Below, one piece after another: positions 33,901 through 39,146 of a stretch of DNA of 39,146 nucleotides. Position numbers and translations under genes: made by a program. The DNA comes from JAUVZF01 sp964539385. GTDB taxonomy: Bacteria; Planctomycetota; Phycisphaerae; FEN-1346. The notes beneath the pieces were generated by a model, which saw only the letters and a list, made by a program, of their open reading frames with translations, was not told the DNA's origin and did not search any database. Positions within the stretch are counted from its first letter, which is position 1, and each line of letters opens with the position of its first letter. Where the stretch lies: contig CAZIJC010000028.1 of the NCBI GenBank assembly GCA_964539385.1, positions 1 through 39,146 of the forward strand. Reading direction: 5' to 3'.

Positions 33901-34018
33901 TGAGCACGCGCGCCGCGCGGGGTGGCAGGATGAGCACGGGTGGAGGAGGGGGCTCGCGCTCCCGGCGAAGCGAGTCGTCACGGCCGCACAGGTCGGCCAG
34001 CGTGGGATAACGGGACCC

Positions 34019-35539
34019 TCACAAACCCGCCCCCCGGGTCGCGCCGCGATAGACATAGACACGGCACCCAGGTCGGACCTTCCGGAATCGGGCGAGTCCC
34101 GACGCCGTGATCCCGTCGCACCCATTGAGATTCAGTTTCGACAACTTCTCCATCGTTGCCAAGTGCGCCAGGCCGGCGTCCGTGATGCCGTGGCAGCCGG
34201 CCAGATTAAGGCTTCGCAGTTCGCTGAGGCCCTTCAGGCAGGCTATCCCCGCGTCGGTTACACCCGCGCAACGGTCTAAACCCAGCATGCGCAGCGGTGC
34301 CAATTCCGCCACGCGCGCCAAGCCGGCGTCGGTGATCCTACCGCAGCGCCCCAGGTCAAGACTCCGCAGCGCGGGCAGCGGTGCCAGATGCGCGAGCCCC
34401 TCATCCGAGATGCCCTCGCACCCAGCGAGAGACAGCGTCCGCAAGTGGCACATGGGTTGTAGATATGTCAGGCCGGCGCTTGTCGCCTTCGATCCGCTGA
34501 GATCCAGCCATCGCAGTTGGTCCAGACAAGCCACGTGGGCCAAGCCCGCATCCGTGAACCCCTTGCAGCCACCGAGACGCAGCACCTGCAGCGCCGTCAG
34601 CCCTTTGAGATGGGCGAGTCCCGCATCCGTCACCCCGTTCACGCAGAACAGCGCGAGGCGCCGCAACTGCGAAAGGCGTGCCACGTGGCCCAAGCCGGCA
34701 TCCGTAACACCGGGGCAGTCGCTCAGCCTCAGCGTCTGCAAATGCTCCAAGTCCCCCAAGTGAGCCAGCCCGACATCGGTGACCGCCTCGCATCCCGACA
34801 GGTCCAGCCGCCGTAACGCCTCCAGCCGCCCCACATGCACCAGGCCGGCGTCGGTGATGCCCGAGCAACTTTTCAGGTCGAGCGTCCGCAGCCCGCGCAC
34901 GCTCTCCAAATGAGCCAAGCCAGCGTCGGTGATGCCGTGGCAACCGGCCAGGTCAAGCCTTCGCAAATCGCCGAGGTTTTTCAGGTACGCCAGGCCTGCC
35001 TCGGTCACCGCAGCGCAATTGCGTAATCCGAGCGTCCGTAGCCGTTCCAGTTCCGCCACATGCGCCAGACCGGCGTCGGTGATGCTCCTGTACGGATTGG
35101 AAACCGATAGGTCGAGCCACCTCAGTTGCTCCAGTTCCGCGAGACACGCCATGTCGGCGTCCGTACGGGTTTCGGGCGCCTGCAAACCCGGGACGCCCTC
35201 GCGCTGCAACGCCTCCGCCAAGCGGGCCCATGTCCAGGAGGGCTTCAGCGCGTCGATGGCCACCACCCATACGTAACAGCGCGGGATGGATGCCGTCTCG
35301 CCGGGAGGAAACCGGGCCACGTCGCTCCACTGGCCGTCCTCCTCCCGTTCCACGAAGACCCGGCACGGGTGGGGAAACGTGAAGGGACGTGGGCCGAAGC
35401 AAGGGGCCTGGCCGGCAGGCCGGCGCTCCTCGGGCTTGGGGGCGCACCCACTCAGCACCGGCACGAGCGAGCAGACCAGTAGACCCGTGGCCCATAACCC
35501 CAACGCCCACGAGGGAACGGTTGCTGCCGTCCGGTTCAT
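34019..35539 (-). CDS. Leucine-rich-repeat lipoprotein
   Basis: The product is 506 residues. The lipoprotein signal ends in L-S-G-C with lipidated Cys32. After a unique domain of about 120 residues there are 13 tandem cysteine-containing leucine-rich repeats (residues about 153-476), mostly 25 residues long, of the type I-T-D-A-G-L-A-H-L-x-x-L-x-x-L-R-x-L-D-L-x-G-C. One unit (KATSAGLTYL) is one residue short. The repeats are also visible as 75-base DNA periodicity. Such proteins form a curved solenoid for protein binding at the membrane; no enzymatic domain is seen. GGGAG lies seven bases upstream of the ATG. It has no operon partner. The partner protein is unknown. Confidence 0.85.
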   Translation of the reverse strand: MNRTAATVPSWALGLWATGLLVCSLVPVLSGCAPKPEERRPAGQAPCFGPRPFTFPHPCRVFVEREEDGQWSDVARFPPGETASIPRCYVWVVAIDALKPSWTWARLAEALQREGVPGLQAPETRTDADMACLAELEQLRWLDLSVSNPYRSITDAGLAHVAELERLRTLGLRNCAAVTEAGLAYLKNLGDLRRLDLAGCHGITDAGLAHLESVRGLRTLDLKSCSGITDAGLVHVGRLEALRRLDLSGCEAVTDVGLAHLGDLEHLQTLRLSDCPGVTDAGLGHVARLSQLRRLALFCVNGVTDAGLAHLKGLTALQVLRLGGCKGFTDAGLAHVACLDQLRWLDLSGSKATSAGLTYLQPMCHLRTLSLAGCEGISDEGLAHLAPLPALRSLDLGRCGRITDAGLARVAELAPLRMLGLDRCAGVTDAGIACLKGLSELRSLNLAGCHGITDAGLAHLATMEKLSKLNLNGCDGITASGLARFRKVRPGCRVYVYRGATRGAGL

Positions 35540-35674
35540 ACCGATCTCCCTGTAAGCACACCGGTAGGAATGACGCAGGGCAAGCCGATGCGTTTCGCGA
35601 AAAGGTCTTGCTGACGCCTACTCCGCGGGCAGGACTTCCAACGTAAACTTGTCCACGCTTTCAAGCAAGAGCGC

Positions 35675-36778
35675 TTACTCGTCCATTTCGATGACCGAGA
35701 TGGTGTGGGGTTTGTCGTACGTGTTGTCGGCCATTGCGTCGAGGTCGATGTTGGAAACGTAAATCTTGCCGTCGCGCAGGCCCACCTCCGACGGCCGGTC
35801 GAGCAGTCCGCCGGCGCCGTCGGTGTTGTCGTTCCTGGCGATGGTGGTGACCTTGCCGGTCTTGCCGTCAACCTTGTGGACGGCGTTGCCGAGGAAGTCG
35901 GCGACGTAGACGTCGCCGGTCTTCTGGTCAACCTTCATGCCGTCGCATGACTTCATGCCGGCGCCTTCTGCGAGGACTTCTTGCGAGGCGACCTTGCCCT
36001 GGGCGTCGAAGGCGATCTTGATGATCTGTGCGTCGCCGAAGTTGCAGACGAACAGGTTGCCATCGGCGTCGAAGCCCATGCCGTTTGCCCCGACGGCCCA
36101 TTCCTCGTTCCTGGTCTGGATGGTTGCGATAAGGTGCTTGTCCTTGCCGCCGGGCTCCAGGGCGATGGGCTTCTCGGCGTCGAGTTCCGCCATTTTGAAC
36201 CGATACACGCCGCTGGGCAGGGGCTTGGCCTTCGGATCGATCTTGGTCTCGGTGACGTAGACGCTGTCGCCGTGGCAGGAGACGGCGTTGGACATGATGA
36301 AGCCCGTGACGAGGACTTCGCACCCCTCGGCCTTGCCGTCTTTCATGACGACCCGCACCAGGCGCGACTTGTGCTCCTCGGTGCCGAAGGCCTGGTTGTC
36401 GGCGATGTAGAGGTTGCCGTCGGGCCCGATGTCCACGCCGAGCGGCCCGGCTTTCTTCGTGTCGGGATGGACGGGCAGGTCGATGATCTCGGTAATCTGG
36501 TCGTTTTTGTCGATTCTGAGCATCTTGGCGGGGTACGTATCGTCGTTGAAGTTCGGGCACGACAGGATGATGTCGCCGGTCTTCGGGTCGAGCGCCATGC
36601 CGTCGGGCGTGTTGTACTTCTCCGGCAGTTCGATGGCGAGTTTCGGCTGCTTGAGGGCCGACGCGGGGGTTGGCTCGGAGGGCGTCTCGGCGCAGCCGGC
36701 CAGCAGAAGAGCGGCGGCGAGCGCCAGCGCGGTGGTTCTCGCAAGAGGCGGCAGTGTGTGTCGGTTCCATCGTTGCAT
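35675..36778 (-). CDS. NHL/SMP-30-type beta-propeller lipoprotein
   Basis: The product is 367 residues. The lipoprotein signal (LALAAALLLAGC) has Cys29. Propeller strands follow the pattern DGMALDPKTGDI, GVDIGPDGNLYIADNQ, GMGFDADGNLFVCNFGDAQ and KTGDVYVADFLGNAVHKVD, typical of NHL/SMP-30 (gluconolactonase-like) propellers. Some such proteins are sugar lactonases, but I cannot point to a full set of metal ligands. The start at 36778 has AGGAG eight bases upstream. It is transcribed divergently from a paralogue at 37064 that shares about half its residues by eye (both contain LSCPNFND and LDIGPDGN/VDIGPDGN, and end in SVIxxDx). Confidence 0.82.
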   Translation of the reverse strand: MQRWNRHTLPPLARTTALALAAALLLAGCAETPSEPTPASALKQPKLAIELPEKYNTPDGMALDPKTGDIILSCPNFNDDTYPAKMLRIDKNDQITEIIDLPVHPDTKKAGPLGVDIGPDGNLYIADNQAFGTEEHKSRLVRVVMKDGKAEGCEVLVTGFIMSNAVSCHGDSVYVTETKIDPKAKPLPSGVYRFKMAELDAEKPIALEPGGKDKHLIATIQTRNEEWAVGANGMGFDADGNLFVCNFGDAQIIKIAFDAQGKVASQEVLAEGAGMKSCDGMKVDQKTGDVYVADFLGNAVHKVDGKTGKVTTIARNDNTDGAGGLLDRPSEVGLRDGKIYVSNIDLDAMADNTYDKPHTISVIEMDE

Positions 36779-36957
36779 CGCAGGCTCCTTTGCTCCAAGA
36801 GGACGGTTCATCACGGCGCACACCGACGGCCGTGCGCCATCCGCAACGCTTCAGGCGGGAATTGAAGCACAAAACGCGCGGCGATTGCAACGATTATCCG
36901 CCGGCAAGAGTGCGGGCGGCGACCTGCCAGGCGCACCGGCCGAAGCGCATCGTAAGG

Positions 36958-36986
36958 TTGCATTGCCGTCCGCATTTGGGTATGGT
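36958..36986 (+). promoter_or_regulatory. Promoter and leader hairpin of the second NHL lipoprotein
   Basis: TTGCAT (36958-36963) and TATGGT (36981-36986) have a 17-base spacer. A GCCCCGG/CCGGGGC stem (36991-36997 with 37011-37017) falls at the predicted 5' end of the transcript. Confidence 0.45.
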
Positions 36987-37063
36987 TGTGGCCCCGGGCC
37001 GGGCTACGGTCCGGGGCGGGACGTTTGCCCGGCAACTTGCGTTTCAGAACAAAGGAGATTGCG

Positions 37064-38152
37064 ATGAGAAGGCAGAGTGTATGGAGGCAGGCAGTCGTGG
37101 TGTTGATGCTCGCGGGAATGGTGGCGCTCGGCGGATGCGAGGCCGCCGATACGGGCGCCGGCGGGGCGAGACCTACCCTGTTCCTCTCGCTCCCGGATTC
37201 CTGCAACACCCCGGACGGCATGACACTCGACCCGAAGACGGGCGATATCTTTCTGTCGTGCCCCAACTTCAACGACACCACTCACCCGGGGGTGATCATG
37301 AAGATCGACCCCCAGGACAAACTGACGCACTTCTTCGACATGCCCCCGCATCCCGAGACCAAGAAGGCCGGCCCCATGGGCCTGGACATCGGCCCCGACG
37401 GCAACCTCTACGTGGCCGACAACCAGTACTTCAACGAAAAGGACCACAAGTCGCGGCTCATCCGCGTCAATATCAAGGACGGGGTGCCCGTGGGCGCCGA
37501 CGTCGTCGTGGAGGGGTTCAAACTCTCCAACGCCGTCATCTGGAAAGACAACAACGTGTACGTCAGCGACACGTTCTTCGACCTCGCGGACAAGCCCGGC
37601 GCCAGCGGCATCTACTGCATCGGCCTCGACGAGATGAACGCCGGCTGCGTTAAACTGAAGCCCAAGGGCGACGCCGACCCGCACCTCATCGTCACCTTCA
37701 CCACCGTTCCCAACCACCGGAACGACCTGGCGGGCGCCGACGGCCTGACCTTCGACTCCAAGGGCAACCTGTACACGGGCAATTTCGGCGACGGGGTCTT
37801 CTCGAAGATCACCTTTGACGCCGACGGCAAGGTGGCCTCGAACGAGGTCATCGTCAGGGACAAGGAGATGCCTTGCGTGGACGGCATCTTCTGCAACCTG
37901 GAGACCGACGAGATTTACATCACCGACTCCGAGAAGAACGCCATCCACGTCCTCTCGCCCGACGGAAAACTGAGCACGATTTGGGAGAACGACGACACCG
38001 ACGGTTCCGACGGCCTGCTGGACCAGCCGTGCGAGGCGCTCATCCGCGGCAAGCAGCTCATCATCGTCTGCTTCGACATGTCGTTCCCCGGCCTGAAGAA
38101 CTCGGCGTACGACAAGCACCATACCCTCTCGGTCATCCAGTTGGACAAGTAG
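37064..38152 (+). CDS. NHL/SMP-30-type beta-propeller lipoprotein, paralogue
   Basis: The product is 362 residues. The lipoprotein signal (VVLMLAGMVALGGC) has Cys25. The propeller strands are collinear with the gene at 35675: CNTPDGMTLDPKTGDIFLSC, GLDIGPDGNLYVADNQYF, GADGLTFDSKGNLYTGNFGD, DEIYITDSEKNAIHVL. AAAGGAG lies eight bases before the ATG. The divergent pair is separated by 285 bases and probably arose by inverted duplication. Differences are spread over the whole length, so the duplication is old. As an outer-facing lipoprotein it could bind or hydrolyse a sugar lactone, perhaps the product of the exported oxidoreductases, which is inference only. Confidence 0.82.
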   Translation: MRRQSVWRQAVVVLMLAGMVALGGCEAADTGAGGARPTLFLSLPDSCNTPDGMTLDPKTGDIFLSCPNFNDTTHPGVIMKIDPQDKLTHFFDMPPHPETKKAGPMGLDIGPDGNLYVADNQYFNEKDHKSRLIRVNIKDGVPVGADVVVEGFKLSNAVIWKDNNVYVSDTFFDLADKPGASGIYCIGLDEMNAGCVKLKPKGDADPHLIVTFTTVPNHRNDLAGADGLTFDSKGNLYTGNFGDGVFSKITFDADGKVASNEVIVRDKEMPCVDGIFCNLETDEIYITDSEKNAIHVLSPDGKLSTIWENDDTDGSDGLLDQPCEALIRGKQLIIVCFDMSFPGLKNSAYDKHHTLSVIQLDK

Positions 38153-38168
38153 CGGCCGGCGGGTGGTA

Positions 38169-38270
38169 GGGTGGCATGGCCACGCTTGCGTGGCCATGTG
38201 CTGAGTCTTGCGACAGGCGGGGTGGCATGGCCACGCTTGCGTGGCCATGTGCTGAGTCTCGCGACAGGCA
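38169..38270 (+). repeat. Tandem 51-bp repeat with a near-perfect hairpin (two units)
   Basis: Units 38169-38219 and 38220-38270 differ at two positions. Each contains CATGGCCACGC-TT-GCGTGGCCATG, an 11-bp stem. It lies between the NHL lipoprotein stop and the dehydrogenase start. A diverged third copy begins at 39116. Confidence 0.75.
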
Positions 38271-38305
38271 CGCGTGTGAGCCACACACAGCAACAGGAGT
38301 CTTGA

Positions 38306-39088
38306 ATGGCCTTTGAGGACAAGACCGCTTTGGTCACCGGCGCCGCCGGCGCCATCGGCAAAGGCATTGCCGCCGATTTCTGCCGCAACGGCGCCAAGGT
38401 GTTCATCACCGACCTGCGCGAGGATGCCCTCGACGCCGCAGCGAGCGAGATTGCCGCCGCCGGCGGAACCTGCCGGGCCTTGGCGGCCGACGTGGTCGAT
38501 GAAGAGCAGGTCGTCGCCGTGGTCTCGGCGGCCAAAGAGGCCTTCGGCGGGCGCGTCGACATCCTCGTCAACGTGGCGGGCATCGTGGCACAGAGCAAGG
38601 TTGAGGACCTCACCGTCGAGGAGTGGGACCGCGTGTTCGCCGTCAACTGCCGAGGCACGTTCCTGTTCATCAAGCACGTGGTTCCGCTGATGAAGGCGAA
38701 CGGCTGCGGCAGGATCGTCAATTTCTCGTCGAAATCGGGCAAGACCGGCTCGGCGCTGATGGCCCACTACTCGGCCGCCAAGGCCGCCATCATCGGCCTG
38801 ACACAGGCCCTGGCCTACGAACTGGCCCCCGACGGCATCACGGTCAACTGCCTGTGCCCCGGCATCACCGAGAACACCGGCGTCTGGGACAACGTGTCGG
38901 CCGGCTACATCAAGAACCTCGGAATGGGGCGCGACGAGGTGGTCAAGAAGTTCACCGCGAAGGTGCCGCTCGGCCGCCTGGCGAGCATATCGGACGTTGT
39001 GGCCGTCACCCGGTTCCTCGCCTCCGACGGTGCCGCCTACATGACCGGCCAAGCCGTCAACGTGACCGGCGGCCGGGAGATGCACTGA
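38306..39088 (+). CDS. Short-chain dehydrogenase/reductase (FabG-like)
   Basis: The product is 260 residues, the usual classical SDR length. TGAAGAIG (residues 11-18) binds the dinucleotide. Asp36 at the end of the second strand (ITDLRED) favours NAD over NADP. NVAG, Asn114, Ser142, Tyr155 and Lys159 (YSAAK) form the catalytic set, and CPGITENTG follows. It reduces or oxidises a carbonyl or hydroxyl group in the cytoplasm. The substrate cannot be read, but a sugar-acid or polyol dehydrogenase role would fit the neighbourhood. AGGAG lies six bases before the ATG. Its leader carries the tandem hairpin repeats. Confidence 0.88.
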   Translation: MAFEDKTALVTGAAGAIGKGIAADFCRNGAKVFITDLREDALDAAASEIAAAGGTCRALAADVVDEEQVVAVVSAAKEAFGGRVDILVNVAGIVAQSKVEDLTVEEWDRVFAVNCRGTFLFIKHVVPLMKANGCGRIVNFSSKSGKTGSALMAHYSAAKAAIIGLTQALAYELAPDGITVNCLCPGITENTGVWDNVSAGYIKNLGMGRDEVVKKFTAKVPLGRLASISDVVAVTRFLASDGAAYMTGQAVNVTGGREMH

Positions 39089-39115
39089 GCAAGGTCAGGT
39101 AAGTCTTTTGCCGTC

Positions 39116-39146
39116 GGGTGCCATGCCCACGTTTGCGTGTGCATGC
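39116..39146 (+). repeat. Third, diverged copy of the hairpin repeat (cut by window end)
   Basis: It matches the first 31 bases of the 51-bp unit with six differences. One stem pair has changed on both sides (CATGG/CCATG to CATGC/GCATG), which keeps the pairing. It is cut off by the end of the window. Confidence 0.55.

Noticed and set aside
38169..38270. Possible CRISPR array
   Set aside because: Only two units sit directly head to tail with no variable spacers, and no cas genes are present.
37004..39085. Minus-strand open frame of 693 codons
   Set aside because: It is antisense to the NHL lipoprotein and the dehydrogenase and runs through the hairpin repeats.

Overview
This window is GC-rich DNA, about 65% G+C by eye, and very probably comes from a Planctomycetota chromosome of the Phycisphaerae-like, polysaccharide-degrading type. 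The inference rests on gene content: three Tat-exported Gfo/Idh/MocA oxidoreductases, sulfatases, secreted carbohydrate enzymes, large PD40/toroid membrane proteins with ExbB/ExbD, and dispersed palindromic intergenic repeats. There is no rRNA, so the lineage cannot be fixed. I saw no tRNA, rRNA, CRISPR array or phage genes.

Layout. 1-4084: the end of a sulfatase, a small broken Tat-signal fragment, a comM-type AAA+ ATPase, a zinc-dependent phospholipase C-like protein, and a REP-associated tyrosine transposase flanked by its palindromic repeats. 4085-8061: three Gfo/Idh/MocA oxidoreductases in a row, two with Tat signals. 8139-10386: a SixA phosphatase and a double-ACT protein on the minus strand, divergent from a secreted arylsulfotransferase-like protein. 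10440-15620: an unrecognised protein translationally coupled to a Tat-exported sulfatase, divergent from a fourth Gfo/Idh/MocA protein and a galactokinase-like GHMP kinase. 15621-16273: a non-coding stretch with a terminal-inverted-repeat element carrying phased T-tracts, followed by two palindromes.

16274-22141: four minus-strand genes for exported hydrolases (SASA-type acetylesterase, basic secretory protein-type metallopeptidase, GH32-like protein, alpha/beta esterase). Two of them share a duplicated promoter, leader and signal-peptide segment. 22642-32532: the most unusual region, a four-gene operon of a 1114-residue TPR protein, ExbB, ExbD and a 1748-residue membrane protein. That last protein carries two PD40 beta-propeller modules, two alpha/alpha-toroid domains and a TonB-like transmembrane helix. 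32788-39088: a glycerol dehydrogenase-like enzyme, a leucine-rich-repeat lipoprotein, a divergent pair of paralogous NHL-propeller lipoproteins, and a short-chain dehydrogenase preceded by a tandem hairpin repeat.

How the genes may work together (inference): most of the window looks like machinery for attacking sulfated or acetylated carbohydrates outside the cytoplasmic membrane (sulfatases, esterases, GH32-like protein, exported oxidoreductases). Cytoplasmic sugar handling would follow through the GHMP kinase and dehydrogenases. The TPR-ExbB-ExbD-giant operon looks like a proton-motive-force-driven envelope machine in which the usual TonB C-terminal domain is replaced by a toroid domain. 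It is the best candidate here for an undescribed system.
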